Source: a virus
Reading direction: 5' to 3' (one strand)
DNA: 64,000 bases
IMG/VR virus record: IMGVR_UViG_3300044620_000592
Location: 41,670-105,669 of that record
The position numbers and the translations under genes were made by a program. Under the pieces are notes generated by a model. It saw nothing but the letters and a program-made list of their open reading frames with translations. It did no database searches and was not told the DNA's origin. The stretch's first letter is position 1. Every line of letters begins with the position of its first letter. Shown one piece after another: positions 1 through 9,491 of the stretch.

Positions 1-3000
1 ACCAATACTCTTAGTATCTTCTGTGTCTTGCCTTGCCCCCGCATCGGCAATTGCTCTTGCTTCATCAATTTGCCCAGCATAAACTGCCATCGCATAATTA
101 CGTCTAGTATTAAGACGGTTAAGGGCTCTTTGCTCTTCGGCTTCTCTAAGTTTGTTTTGGTATTCTTGCTCTTTTGTAAGTTTTTCTTCAGCTTTTGCAA
201 CATCCTCAATTTTTTTAATTTGAGCATCATAAATTAAAAGAGATGCTTCTTTTTGATCTTTCAACGAGTTTGTTATAGATTCAACAACAGCAGTCATTGC
301 ATCCTTAATACGGCTTGCAATTTCTTCTTGGACTTCTTTCTTGATGTCTTTTAGCGCTTGAGCTGCTCTCTTTGCTAATTCCTTAGCGCCTTCATCAGCG
401 CCTTCAGATAAACCTTCACCAGTTGCATTGGCAATTTGCTCTTGCATTGGGTCTGTATCAACCTCAACATTATCGTCTTTCTTGCCCTTGCCGCCTAGTG
501 TGACTTTTCCTTTTGAAGCATCAATACCGCCCTTCTTTAAACCACCAAGTTTGTTTTTGATACCCTTAGCAGATTTATCAATAAGGCCATTAACAGCACC
601 TGTTGCTTTATCAACTGTGCTATTGACAACGCTAGTTGCTGAATCGACCATTCCTTTTGCGCCATTTACTACGCTTCTAAATTTATTATTAATACCTTTA
701 AATTTGTCACCAATTCCAAAAGGTAGCATTGATGCGAGTTTTAATACTCCAGTTATTGGCCAAACTAGATATTCAATCATCCCTTTAGCAAGAAGGCCAA
801 TAAGGCTAACAACTCCCTTTACAAGACCACCAGCAAGGCTGACTATAACTTTAAATCCAATTGCAAAAGCATTAACAAAAAATTCAGCAGCAAAAGCTAC
901 AGCAGCCATTAAGAAAGAGAATGCTTTCTTCCAATTACCTTGGAATAGCGATACAACTGCTCCAACAATGTTTATAATCATATAAAGGTATGGCTTAATG
1001 AACTTCTCAACAATCATTTTGAAAACATTAGCTACAAACTTAAAGACTACTGCAATACCAGAGAATGCTTTACCAAGACCTTGGACAGCACCTTCTGAGC
1101 CTTTTGCTCCGTTTCCAAAATGAGCAAACAAGTCAATAATAGGGCGGACAAGTTCAAGAACTGCATCTTTAACAGTAGTAAATGCCTCTTTAACAGTTTT
1201 AATTCCAGAAGATCCCGCTTTCTTAAAACTGTCTAGATTCTTCATTACAAGCATTACAGCAACGCCGATTGCAAGAATTATAATTCCAATACCAGAAGCG
1301 ATAAGTGTTAACTTCATTATCTTCAGAGCAGCTGTCCCAAGATTTGTTGATGTTACAAAACCTTTCATCGCAGCAGACATTCTTGCAAAGAATCTTGGCG
1401 CTTCAACGCCAGCAGCAGCATGCTGCATTCTTAATGCAAGCATTGCATCTTTAGCGCCTTTTACACTCTTCTTGTATCCTTCTATTGGAGCAGTTGCAAG
1501 ACCCTTGGCTGTACCGCCAAGTTCTTTTATTCTGTCGGGAGCAGCTTCTCTTGATCTTCCTACTGCTTCTGCGACTTGAGCAGCTCTTCCTTTAATTCCA
1601 CCTCTGTAGATATCCGATGCTCTGTCAGCAGTAATTTCTCTGCCCTTATACATATTTTGCCCAGTGAATACATCAAGATCTAAATTTTTTCTACTAAGCG
1701 TTCTCTTGGCTAATGTTCTCTTTTCAAGAGTCTCTCTAGTATCCTCATAAGCCTGCAGAGCATCTTTCTCTCCAGTGGTCATTCTTCTAAAACGACCACT
1801 CGCTCCTCTGATACCGGCCGCTCCTGAAGTAACACCAGATGCCTGCAGAGCGACTGCCTCCTGCACCATGTCGCCTACGGACTTTGAGAATCGACCACCA
1901 GGACCTCTACCACCTGTAGTTGGATAACCTTTAGCCAACAAACTTTGTTTGATCATCTCTTCAGTTTTTCTTAGGATTTCTCTTTCATCTGCATCCATTG
2001 GCCCCATACGACCACTGGGGCCTCTTACTCCCGCAGCGCCAGACATAACCCCAGTTTTCTGAAGCTTCAAAGCAGATTTCATTTGGGATGTAAAAGAAGG
2101 TTTTGCAGCAACAGGTGCGCCAGTAATTGGGTCAATAACTGAAGTACCAGTAATTGGAGCTAATGATTCTCTAACTGCTTTTTGAGCATTAACTTGTCTA
2201 GACAATGCCATTGGAGCAGTGCTTTGCTCTTGCAAAGCACCAGTCATTAATCCAATTTTATTTGCGAGTCTTCCAACCGGACCTTCACCAGATGCAAGAG
2301 TTGCAAGGAATGTCGCAAACTTCCCATTTGTATTAACAACGGTATCACCAACAACAGTTAATGGCTTAGATAGTCTAAGCATTGCTGATGAACTAGCAAC
2401 AGCTTCAACTGACAATGTTTTAAGGGATGGCAAAAAGGAGAGAAGGACTTTCGCAACGCTACCCATTGCAAGTCTAAACTGACCGAAGACAAAGATGAGT
2501 GGTCCAATTGCAGCAGTTGCTCCAGCAACAAGAAGAGCAACAGTTGATATTAATTGCTTAGTTCTACCATCAAGACTAGACCATGCAGTAATCAACTTAT
2601 TTGAAATATCTGTAATTTTTTCTATTGCAGGTCTTGCCCCTTTGATGATATCAGTAGCAAAAGCTTTAAAGTTGTTTTTAAGAATTGATATTTGTGTGTC
2701 AAGAGAACCTAATGCGACATCTAATTCTCTTTGTGCAACCTCAGCAGCGTTGGCTGCGCCTGCAAGTTGAATAAAGCTAGCTCGACCAGCCTCCGTATTA
2801 ACTTGACCAATTAAGTCTACTCCTTCTGTTCTTTGAGCTTTTACAATCTCATCAGTAACAGCTTGTCTAACTTTTCTAGCTTCTTTAACTTGCGCTAGAG
2901 TTACTCTACCAAAACCATCAATTTGCGCCGTTTCTCCCTCTTTAATCTGAGCTGTTGCAATTCTGGCAATAATTCCAATATCTTGATAACTCTTAATAAG

Positions 3001-4521
3001 AGGAAGGTTTGCATTAGATGACTTATTAGCCGAAATTATTGCTTGGTTTGCAAATCCTTGGAGTTTCTTTTCTGCAGACTCTAAACTTACAGTATTTGAT
3101 TTAAGAACTTCATCAAAGTCTGCCATCTGAGCAAGTGCAACTTCCATTCTTGGACCTTGACGAACACCAAAAACTTTTGCAAAGAACTCCATTGCGCCTT
3201 CTTGACCTGCTGCGCTGTTCTTTAGTTCATTAAAACCATCAATAAGAGATTGAATAGCATCAAGACCAGTACCTTTAATTGCGGTAAAGTTAGTATCATA
3301 CTCTTTTGATAATCTTCTAAACAAGTCAGCATTTTGCTTTGTTGGAGCAACAAGTCTCTGCAAAGAAACTTTAATTGAGTTAGCGGATGCTCCAACTTCA
3401 AAACCAGCAGCCTTCATTGGAGCAAGCATTCCAGCAAGTTCAGTCATTGAAAGACCAAATGAGGAACCAGCAGCAGCGACTTCTGGGAAAGCATCTCCCA
3501 AGTCTCTTAGAGTCAATGCAGTTACGTTTTCAACAGAGTTGAAAAGATTTAATTGAGCAGTTGCTGCGCCGATTGCAGCAATTTCTCTTTCTTCAAAGGT
3601 CATCTTTCTAGATTGACCCGACATTTGCATAGCTCGCTGAGCTTGGAAGTAAAGGCTTTGTACAAGATCTTTGGCTGCACCAATATCCATGTCACCAAGT
3701 TTTTCAGTAACAGCAGCTAATTCAGTAATCTTTGCAATGCTCTCTTCGCTTTGGATACCTAATTCAGCAAAGTCTCCTGCCAATCCGACTGTTAAACTCT
3801 TGGCAAGACCGAATCTATTGCTAATTTTTCCAAGAGATTTATCAAGCCTGTCATAGCGATCAACCATTCCTTGAAGTTGCTTAGATTGCTCCTTAGTTGC
3901 CCCAACAAGGTCAACATTCATCTTCTTCGCAGCGGCCTCAAGATTTGGTGCAACATTTTCAAGAACTTTATTTAATCTTACAAATTCTTTATCAACTGAC
4001 ACAAGAGCTTGGAGACCGTATCTTGCAAAACCAACCATTGGGGTTGTAAGACCAATAATAAGACTTCGACCAACGAACTGCGCATCCTTGCCAAGACGCT
4101 TCTGCTCTTGCGCTACGCTCTTTAAGTCCTCTGTAAGACCTCTTAGACGAATTCCCTTTAAAGCAGACTCATAAGCCTTAAGGTCGGAAACAGCGGCTTT
4201 TCTGAATGAGGCAGATGCTCCAGTAGCAAACTTAAACTCTGTGCCCATTCCGGCAATTTCTTTTCTTACCCTTCCAATCTCATTGGTAAGAACAGAGTTG
4301 TTTCTAGAAAGTTGATCAATTGTTTTAGCGTGAGCTTTTAATGATGAGTCAGCAGAGCCTACAGCAGCAGAGAGAGCCTTGCTTCTTGCGCTAAGGTTGT
4401 TCATTGGGGCTACAGAACCCCTTACAACAGCATTGAGCTGTTGCATAGCATTGCTAAGCTTATAAACATCCGCTACGCCCGCAGTCGCTACGGCAATTAC
4501 AATATCTACATCACTAGCCAT
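1..4521 (-). CDS. Tail tape measure protein (3' end outside window)
   Basis: The frame opens at an ATG at 4521 (MASDVDIVIA) and stays open for 1507 codons to the window edge, so the C-terminus is missing. Tape measure proteins set tail length and pass through the tail tube during DNA entry. The first ~350 residues show the TP901-type pattern: helical, Ala/Leu/Lys-rich, with a hydrophobic stretch ending in GLTTPMVGFARYG. A strong membrane-like segment lies near residue 1070 (LIASGIGIIILAIGVAVML). The distal part visible here is Lys/Glu/Ala-rich coiled coil. It sits directly downstream of the frameshifted chaperone pair, the normal place for this gene. Short plus-strand reading frames across it are antisense shadows. 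Confidence 0.93.
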   Translation of the reverse strand, partial: MASDVDIVIAVATAGVADVYKLSNAMQQLNAVVRGSVAPMNNLSARSKALSAAVGSADSSLKAHAKTIDQLSRNNSVLTNEIGRVRKEIAGMGTEFKFATGASASFRKAAVSDLKAYESALKGIRLRGLTEDLKSVAQEQKRLGKDAQFVGRSLIIGLTTPMVGFARYGLQALVSVDKEFVRLNKVLENVAPNLEAAAKKMNVDLVGATKEQSKQLQGMVDRYDRLDKSLGKISNRFGLAKSLTVGLAGDFAELGIQSEESIAKITELAAVTEKLGDMDIGAAKDLVQSLYFQAQRAMQMSGQSRKMTFEEREIAAIGAATAQLNLFNSVENVTALTLRDLGDAFPEVAAAGSSFGLSMTELAGMLAPMKAAGFEVGASANSIKVSLQRLVAPTKQNADLFRRLSKEYDTNFTAIKGTGLDAIQSLIDGFNELKNSAAGQEGAMEFFAKVFGVRQGPRMEVALAQMADFDEVLKSNTVSLESAEKKLQGFANQAIISANKSSNANLPLIKSYQDIGIIARIATAQIKEGETAQIDGFGRVTLAQVKEARKVRQAVTDEIVKAQRTEGVDLIGQVNTEAGRASFIQLAGAANAAEVAQRELDVALGSLDTQISILKNNFKAFATDIIKGARPAIEKITDISNKLITAWSSLDGRTKQLISTVALLVAGATAAIGPLIFVFGQFRLAMGSVAKVLLSFLPSLKTLSVEAVASSSAMLRLSKPLTVVGDTVVNTNGKFATFLATLASGEGPVGRLANKIGLMTGALQEQSTAPMALSRQVNAQKAVRESLAPITGTSVIDPITGAPVAAKPSFTSQMKSALKLQKTGVMSGAAGVRGPSGRMGPMDADEREILRKTEEMIKQSLLAKGYPTTGGRGPGGRFSKSVGDMVQEAVALQASGVTSGAAGIRGASGRFRRMTTGEKDALQAYEDTRETLEKRTLAKRTLSRKNLDLDVFTGQNMYKGREITADRASDIYRGGIKGRAAQVAEAVGRSREAAPDRIKELGGTAKGLATAPIEGYKKSVKGAKDAMLALRMQHAAAGVEAPRFFARMSAAMKGFVTSTNLGTAALKIMKLTLIASGIGIIILAIGVAVMLVMKNLDSFKKAGSSGIKTVKEAFTTVKDAVLELVRPIIDLFAHFGNGAKGSEGAVQGLGKAFSGIAVVFKFVANVFKMIVEKFIKPYLYMIINIVGAVVSLFQGNWKKAFSFLMAAVAFAAEFFVNAFAIGFKVIVSLAGGLVKGVVSLIGLLAKGMIEYLVWPITGVLKLASMLPFGIGDKFKGINNKFRSVVNGAKGMVDSATSVVNSTVDKATGAVNGLIDKSAKGIKNKLGGLKKGGIDASKGKVTLGGKGKKDDNVEVDTDPMQEQIANATGEGLSEGADEGAKELAKRAAQALKDIKKEVQEEIASRIKDAMTAVVESITNSLKDQKEASLLIYDAQIKKIEDVAKAEEKLTKEQEYQNKLREAEEQRALNRLNTRRNYAMAVYAGQIDEARAIADAGARQDTEDTKSIG

Positions 4522-4569
4522 TTGGTACCTCTTAAATTATCGCATTTTATATTGCAAAACGCAATGAAT

Positions 4570-5210
4570 TTATCCAGCAATTTCAAAGCCAAGGCCAATT
4601 GGAATATCTCTATAGTTATCTGCGGTGATTGAGTTATCCTCTGGAGGAAGTGGATCGTACCAGTCATCATCAAAGTCAACTTCTCCTCCAAATGCAACAG
4701 CAGATGCTTTGATTGTTTTTGTATATTCATTACCACATGCGCGGTAAAGCAAAAACAACTCATGCAAAAGCAAAGAGTCTTCTAATTCTTCTAAACTTTT
4801 CCACGCACCTATTTGTACAAAAACTTCTGATTCATACTTCAATAGGGGAAGATCATCCCAAGCGGTTACTTCGCCTGAACTTGCTGACCCTCCCTCTACT
4901 GGTTTGGGTCGCCACCCATAGCAACTGCCATGAGTTCTTGGAATGAACGGAGGTCGAGAGCGTCTTCCAATGCATCATCATCAGCTGCCAACTCTGGGTC
5001 AACCTTCTTGAGTGCAATTTTTGCTGCTGCAACCATCTTGTCAATGTCCTCATCTGTGAGGTTACCTTCGTCAGTTGTCTTCATATCATTTGCAACCTTC
5101 ATAAAGTCTCTCAGTGAGCGAATGGTCAGGGGTTTAATTGTGCGAACTTTTCCGTCAGCAAACACAATGTCTGTACCCTTATACATATCTACATTCTTAT
5201 TATTAGCCAT
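4570..5210 (-). CDS. Tail assembly chaperone, frameshifted long form (gpGT-like)
   Basis: A -1 shift at the CCCAAAC heptamer near the end of the 104-aa frame enters an open frame that runs through 4842 to a stop at 4570. The product would be 103 plus 110 residues. The -1 frame has no stop between the heptamer and 4570, and it lacks a convincing start of its own: the only early candidate is a TTG at 4842 without a clear ribosome binding site. This agrees with programmed frameshifting. The downstream part ends in an acidic, Asp/Pro-rich tail (DFDDDWYDPLPPEDN). Coordinates span both frames, so this is not one continuous reading frame. Confidence 0.8.
4896..5210 (-). CDS. Tail assembly chaperone, short form (gpG-like)
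   Basis: A 104-residue acidic protein encoded between the major tail protein and the tape measure gene, where long-tailed phages keep the lambda G/T-type chaperone. It would bind the tape measure protein and recruit tail tube subunits. The sequence has a small N-terminal beta part (TDIVFADGKVRTIKPLTIRSLRDFMK) followed by acidic helices. The last codons carry a slippery heptamer that gives a longer product. Assignment rests on position, size and the frameshift rather than on a recognised domain. Confidence 0.85.
   Translation of the reverse strand: MANNKNVDMYKGTDIVFADGKVRTIKPLTIRSLRDFMKVANDMKTTDEGNLTDEDIDKMVAAAKIALKKVDPELAADDDALEDALDLRSFQELMAVAMGGDPNQ
4902..4908 (-). other. Programmed -1 frameshift slippery site
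   Basis: On the minus strand the heptamer CCCAAAC sits in phase as C CCA AAC, three codons before the TAG of the short chaperone. This is the canonical X XXY YYZ form for tandem -1 slippage. Both tRNAs re-pair well after moving to CCC AAA. Confidence 0.8.
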
Positions 5211-5233
5211 TTTAAAATGTCCTACCTTTGTCT

Positions 5234-5280
5234 ATAAAAAGGGAAAATCCCTTGTGCAATATATTATCACACAAGGGATT
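5234..5280 (-). terminator. Intrinsic terminator after the major tail protein
   Basis: The arms AATCCCTTGTG (5246-5256) and CACAAGGGATT (5270-5280) are perfectly complementary over 11 bp. On the minus strand the hairpin is followed by TTTTCCCTTTTT. It lies between the major tail protein and the chaperone genes, so it probably lowers chaperone and tape measure expression relative to tail tube. Confidence 0.75.
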
Positions 5281-5309
5281 GCCCTAAGTACCAGTTTGTA
5301 GTTTTTTAA

Positions 5310-5903
5310 TTACAGGTCGTCAATAATCTTGCCGTACTCGTAGTTAGTGTCTGTTGACACTGGGAGGATACGGAAAGAGACTGCAAAGACGGATGCCTCT
5401 GCTCTCTTCATGCTGATTGTTGATGATTCCATTGAGATTGCTCTCTTTGTTCTGAACTTACGCAACTTCGTTACTGAAGCAGTTGAACCAGGGGCATTGC
5501 CCTCGATTTGTACTGCCTTTTCGAATGGGTAAACGCCTTGTCCACCAAACTTGAAAGTTCTTGTATTTAAACCGTCAAGTGTATTAACGATGTCTGCGCC
5601 ACTTGAGTCGCTGTTTGCGATTTCCGTGTTGTAGCTCCACGCAATAGCGAGGTTTCTCAATGTACCTTCAGCCATAGTTGTCTTAACCATAACCTTAACT
5701 TTCGATTGAATAACCTTTGCTGCGTCACCGAATTGATCAACCTCAATGTCAACCATGTCTGGCTGCCAAGAGATTTCCACACCACCTTGGGTGTAGCCAA
5801 CATCGGTAAGAGCATCGAAATCTACACCTGTCATTGTTGTGTTGGAAGCTCCAACTTTAACGACTGCTTCACCGACTACGATATTTGCTGCTTCTGTTGC
5901 CAT
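5310..5903 (-). CDS. Major tail (tube) protein
   Basis: A 197-residue, beta-rich protein just upstream of the tail chaperones and downstream of the tail terminator-like genes. That is the standard position of the tail tube subunit in siphoviruses. It begins MATEAANIVVGEAVVKVG and contains a VGYTQGGVEISWQPDMVDIEVDQ segment of the type seen in phage tail tube proteins, which often open with a sequence about a feature that changes to a tagged value. A good AGGAGA ribosome binding site precedes the ATG. A terminator follows, as expected for a highly expressed virion protein. Confidence 0.85.
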   Translation of the reverse strand: MATEAANIVVGEAVVKVGASNTTMTGVDFDALTDVGYTQGGVEISWQPDMVDIEVDQFGDAAKVIQSKVKVMVKTTMAEGTLRNLAIAWSYNTEIANSDSSGADIVNTLDGLNTRTFKFGGQGVYPFEKAVQIEGNAPGSTASVTKLRKFRTKRAISMESSTISMKRAEASVFAVSFRILPVSTDTNYEYGKIIDDL

Positions 5904-5918
5904 TTTTTTTCTCCTAAA

Positions 5919-6113
5919 TTATTCGAGGAAGAAAATTTTCTTTCCTCTTCTGTCACGCCATTTAGCGATCTTTTTTACATGGTCTGGGTTGACCTCATCT
6001 TGCTTTCGACCTATTCCTAAGCCCTTTTGCCATTCAAAATCGTAAGTTTTGGAACCCATCCTGACGGTATAACCTTCAGTTTTACCTATGTATGTAATAG
6101 TAGTATACTTCAT
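5919..6113 (-). CDS. Small unknown protein in tail module
   Basis: A 64-residue basic protein (MKYTTITYIGKTEGYTVRMG) between the tail tube and tail terminator-like genes. The first half looks like beta strands and the second half is rich in Lys/Arg (KKIAKWRDRRGKK). No family is recognised. Its tight placement in the late operon suggests a small virion or neck component, but that is only inference. Confidence 0.65.
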   Translation of the reverse strand: MKYTTITYIGKTEGYTVRMGSKTYDFEWQKGLGIGRKQDEVNPDHVKKIAKWRDRRGKKIFFLE

Positions 6114-6134
6114 ATCTTATTAGCATACCATACT

Positions 6135-6551
6135 CTAATAAGAAGTTGAGTATATTCTAAAGCTTAAATCCATTTGATACCAGCCTTCTTTCTCCAAAGG
6201 CTCCAGCAACCCAGAACCTACAAATATTGCAGACTTAAATCTATGGTTACTACTCTCAATTCCACCACTATCTCCAATTGTATCACCTCTGCCCAAGAGA
6301 TAAATCATTCTTTCAGATATTTTAAACATTCTATCAACATCACTATCATAAATTGAGTAAGTAATATTATCAAACCTATTCCAGTAGGACTCAACTGAAG
6401 GAATTGATGGATTAAAATAATAAACAATAAACGGAGGAGGCTCTGTTCCATACCCAATAATTGGGAAGAAGTTCATGGTTTTTCCGGCAATCTGTTGAAG
6501 GACTGTATCTTCTTTTAGAAAAGTATTAACATCATAAACACTTATTGTCAT
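6135..6551 (-). CDS. Tail terminator-like protein
   Basis: A 138-residue protein encoded between the neck protein and the tail tube, the usual place of the tail completion or terminator protein. It starts MTISVYDVNTFLKEDTVLQQ, a helix-first layout seen in that fold, then a mixed alpha/beta body with GLLEPLEKEGWYQMDLSFRIY near the end. In this family the C-terminal strand typically describes the domain edge. Its ATG overlaps the end of the upstream gene. Assigned by position and general character, not by a diagnostic motif. Confidence 0.6.
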   Translation of the reverse strand: MTISVYDVNTFLKEDTVLQQIAGKTMNFFPIIGYGTEPPPFIVYYFNPSIPSVESYWNRFDNITYSIYDSDVDRMFKISERMIYLLGRGDTIGDSGGIESSNHRFKSAIFVGSGLLEPLEKEGWYQMDLSFRIYSTSY

Positions 6552-7099
6552 CTTCCACCTGCTCTACTTCTAATTGATGGCAAATCTGACAAACCAGTTG
6601 AACCACCTCTTGGACCAAAGCCAAATCTCTTAATTGCATACTGCAAGTTCTCTAAAACAATTCTACGAGCATCCTGCTTCACTTCGTCAGCATGACCGCG
6701 CATGCTTGGTATCTTTGCAGACCATAAAGCACTTGGGTATGGAGGAACAGACTCCGGCCTTAAAACCATTCTGTAAGCACCTCTAGATTTAACTCTATAG
6801 GCTTTTCGACCTTTCAAGAAAACCGAGGCAACAATAAAGGCATCTGCTCCATTTCTTGTTTTCATACCTTTTTCTGGCTTAATTGTCAACTTATATCCTA
6901 AATCTCCACTTGGAGAAATTTCATATGCCAAGTATCTTGAAGCAGGATACATTGCATAAAGTTTTTGAGATATATTATCTGCGCTTCTGTACAAGCCAGA
7001 TTGCTGAATTGACGCAATACGATTAGGAAAGCTATCAATCTTATTAATAAGCGCATCCATTTGCCTTGTTGCATTGGAGTTAATATTCATATTATACAT
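6548..7099 (-). CDS. Neck / HK97 gp10-like head-tail component
   Basis: About 183 residues from an ATG at 7099, which is preceded by AAGGGTGG. A TTG six bases upstream would add two residues. The protein is basic and starts with a helical segment (NATRQMDALINKIDSFPNRIASIQQSGLYRSADNI), then a beta-rich middle and a C-terminal helix with many Arg residues. Genes of the HK97 gp10 neck type occupy this slot between the head closure protein and the tail terminator. The match is by gene order and layout. Confidence 0.6.
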   Translation of the reverse strand: MYNMNINSNATRQMDALINKIDSFPNRIASIQQSGLYRSADNISQKLYAMYPASRYLAYEISPSGDLGYKLTIKPEKGMKTRNGADAFIVASVFLKGRKAYRVKSRGAYRMVLRPESVPPYPSALWSAKIPSMRGHADEVKQDARRIVLENLQYAIKRFGFGPRGGSTGLSDLPSIRSRAGGR

Positions 7100-7466
7100 T
7101 CTCAACCACCCTTCTTGTAGTGATTAGATAATGATGTAATTTGCCTTTATAGCCCATGTACTTGCGAATGCTTATAATCTCTAATGGTCCAGACTCAAGG
7201 ACAACCCCGGCTCTATCCACGACATTTTGAATCCGATTGTTGTAAGTAATATACTGAGCATCTTGGTGTGAGACATAAAACTCATACTGATCAATGTTGT
7301 CAATATATGGCTCAATTCTTCTTTCGCTTCGCTGGGATTGGAATACCGCAGGTATCGTAGCAGCCTTGCTAAAAGTTATTGTCTTTTGACCAGCAGCATT
7401 ATTACTGGTTATTTTTTCGTATACATCAATCTTGTGTACAAATCTTAAATAAGTTTTTGCACTCAT
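7092..7466 (-). CDS. Head closure / head-tail adaptor protein
   Basis: A 124-residue beta-rich protein (MSAKTYLRFVHKIDVYEKIT) of the size and pattern of SPP1 gp16 or HK97-type head closure proteins. These begin with a line about a reporting strand, then an RxEPYI-like stretch; here SERRIEPYIDNIDQYEF. It closes the connector before the tail docks. It overlaps the neighbouring genes by a few bases on both sides, so it is probably translationally coupled. Confidence 0.7.
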   Translation of the reverse strand: MSAKTYLRFVHKIDVYEKITSNNAAGQKTITFSKAATIPAVFQSQRSERRIEPYIDNIDQYEFYVSHQDAQYITYNNRIQNVVDRAGVVLESGPLEIISIRKYMGYKGKLHHYLITTRRVVENV

Positions 7467-8377
7467 TAGACAACATAATCCATCACAAACAATGTGTAAT
7501 CCATAAGCAGAACATCAGCCTCGATGTTCCCAGTTGTCTCATAGAAAGAGTCTTTCATGTAAACAGTAAGAGCATCCATTTCAACTCTTGTCATGCCATG
7601 CATTCTGTATTCCGAATCATTATTCATTGCATCGGCAATCAGCAAAGAAGCGGCCTGCTTAACATTGTCGGGAATAAATCTCCAGCCAAAGTTGCCAATA
7701 ATCTGGTATGTAGAGTCAAGATCCCATTTGCCCAAAACAAAGACTTGCTCTGGCAGGGATGTCTTCCTAAAGCGGATGTTATAGGTTGTATCAAAATTGA
7801 AAGGCTGTCTTACCTTCTCAACTTTATCAACCGTTTCACTAAGAAGGATTAATTCATCGCTTGTTCCAAAGTCTTGGATAACAGATACTAGATCAGAAAC
7901 CGGAATTGGGAGTCTCATGCTCGAATAGTTATTGCCATTCATCAGCAAGGTTTTATTTTCATAATATTCAAAAGACTGTCCACAGTAGGTGTCAATTGTA
8001 TTTTTTACCCTTTTGGCAATTGCCTCAAACTTGGACTCAAATTCATTCTCAAGCTCTGGATATTCATCAAAGAACTCAGCTGCCGTAATGTAGGGGGTAA
8101 AGACATTGATGTACTTAGATTGGGTGTATGTCACCCCAGAAACCGCATAGGTGAAATCAGCCTTGTAACGCCCTGAGGAATTTAAAATATAGATTCCAGA
8201 GCTTTGTTGACCAAAGGTGATTGTATAAACCCCTGTGCCTGTTCTGGTGGCGCTGGTTGGTCCTGAAACCAAATCCCCAAGCTCATGATACAGGGATACC
8301 GATACCAGATTTGATGTTGGGTCACTTGGTAGCGTTAGCGTAAGGGTTTTAGATGTGTTGATCTTTACTTCATCCAT
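7466..8377 (-). CDS. Head-tail connector with N-terminal beta domain
   Basis: A 303-residue protein in two parts. Residues 1-~95 form a Thr/Ser-rich beta region (TLTLPSDPTSNLVSVSLYHEL) resembling an added Ig-like or BppU-like domain. From PYITAAEFFDEYPE onward it looks like the gp6/gp15-type connector, which has a short helical protein that sits under the portal, including a KRVKNTIDTYCGQSF helix. Connectors are usually ~100-200 residues, so the N-terminal domain is an extension, perhaps displayed outside the neck. It lies immediately before the head closure gene. Confidence 0.7.
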   Translation of the reverse strand: MDEVKINTSKTLTLTLPSDPTSNLVSVSLYHELGDLVSGPTSATRTGTGVYTITFGQQSSGIYILNSSGRYKADFTYAVSGVTYTQSKYINVFTPYITAAEFFDEYPELENEFESKFEAIAKRVKNTIDTYCGQSFEYYENKTLLMNGNNYSSMRLPIPVSDLVSVIQDFGTSDELILLSETVDKVEKVRQPFNFDTTYNIRFRKTSLPEQVFVLGKWDLDSTYQIIGNFGWRFIPDNVKQAASLLIADAMNNDSEYRMHGMTRVEMDALTVYMKDSFYETTGNIEADVLLMDYTLFVMDYVV

Positions 8378-8418
8378 TATGCTTTAATTATACAGCATAT
8401 AGGTTTAGTTGGTAAATC

Positions 8419-8709
8419 TCAAAACCCCCAAAAATGTTTCAATATCGATAAACTTGCCAAAACCACCCAAGCGACATTGAAAAGGATGATTGTTGGAAGG
8501 GTCTTGCGTGTTGAAGTCCAAATAAGAGCAACGCTGGAAATGATGGCAAAAATATATAACCACCAGAATTGCTTGCCGAGAAGAAGCCCTGGGAAGATAA
8601 TTGCAATCTTGGTAGCAAAGCCACAAGCCTCTACTGTATTAACACTTGTCCAGTATGAGCGATTACTCATGGTCTTGACAGCATTAATTATTTTTTGAAA
8701 AAATTCCAT
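8419..8709 (-). CDS. Small membrane protein
   Basis: A 96-residue protein with three hydrophobic stretches: CGFATKIAIIFPGLLLG, WWLYIFAIISSVALIW and TIILFNVAWVVLASLSIL. This suggests an inner-membrane protein with three segments. It overlaps the preceding gene and ends the metabolic insert before the connector genes. Function unknown. A holin-like role cannot be excluded, but better holin candidates sit beside the endolysin at 18-19 kb. Confidence 0.65.
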   Translation of the reverse strand: MEFFQKIINAVKTMSNRSYWTSVNTVEACGFATKIAIIFPGLLLGKQFWWLYIFAIISSVALIWTSTRKTLPTIILFNVAWVVLASLSILKHFWGF

Positions 8710-9491
8710 TTTTTATTTTCTTTTTCTAAAATTTCTAAGTCTGTTGATTTTTGTTTTTTTCTATAAAACAAATTTCTATCAGGGGCAATCAAAGAACCTT
8801 CTCCAAGTCCTGAAGCCTCTAAGAATCTACTATAACTCTCATTACCCCAAACAATTCTCTTAAAAGAATCACGCCTAGTGATGGGAACAAGGTATTGCAT
8901 CGGAGTTCCTGCGGGGATAGTGAATTCCTTATCTGTGGTTATGTTCAACACAACATGTATGTGATGGTAATAATCTGTATGCACAACCCCAGGTACAACC
9001 GTGTAGTTAGGATTTGGCTCATGCAACATTGGCAATGCCATTAATGAAACACCTTTGTGAGTAATATAAAGCCAAGGGGAAACCAGTTTGGGGTATTGCG
9101 CCGTTGGTATTTTCTTCAGAGTTGAGAACGGACATCCTTCAGAACTTTCATTATCAAATCCTTCAACTGCAAATCCCTTATCCCCATACCTAGACAGTTT
9201 TAACTCAAAACGCTTGCCATCAATTGCTGGCCTTACCGTAACATCTGTCCATAGGGGGATGACAATTCCATGAGTTATATAATCATACGTTCCTTGGCAT
9301 CGTCTAATTGAACCTTTTTTCTTTGAAAGATTTTTCCACCATGAGGGGAGCTGACTCCAAGGGAGGTATGGGGGCAGATGCATCAAACGATTATCAGTAG
9401 GAATGACAACAATCTCACCACGCTTGGGCTTAGGAATGTCTTTTTTATATTGAATAATTTTATATTTGTATTTGCCTGAGCGCCTCAGCAT
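8688..9491 (-). CDS. Unknown protein next to halogenase
   Basis: A 267-residue protein starting at ATG 9491, which follows AAAGG; a TTG at 9497 would add two residues. It has a proline-tryptophan segment (LPPYLPWSQLPSWWKN) and a beta-rich body with IPLWTDVTVRPAIDGKRFELK and HIHVVLNITTDKEFTIPAGT, suggesting a double-stranded beta-helix (cupin-like) fold. It overlaps the halogenase gene by about 30 bp, so the two are co-translated. It may handle the halogenase substrate, but that is inference. Confidence 0.65.
   Translation of the reverse strand: MLRRSGKYKYKIIQYKKDIPKPKRGEIVVIPTDNRLMHLPPYLPWSQLPSWWKNLSKKKGSIRRCQGTYDYITHGIVIPLWTDVTVRPAIDGKRFELKLSRYGDKGFAVEGFDNESSEGCPFSTLKKIPTAQYPKLVSPWLYITHKGVSLMALPMLHEPNPNYTVVPGVVHTDYYHHIHVVLNITTDKEFTIPAGTPMQYLVPITRRDSFKRIVWGNESYSRFLEASGLGEGSLIAPDRNLFYRKKQKSTDLEILEKENKKWNFFKK

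Noticed and set aside
28-3856. Plus-strand open frames opposite the tape measure gene
   Set aside because: Antisense shadows of a continuous 1507-codon minus frame; low-complexity and without ribosome sites.
4506-4763. Minus frame of 85 codons overlapping the chaperone region
   Set aside because: Lies in another frame of the -1 chaperone extension, which explains the DNA better.
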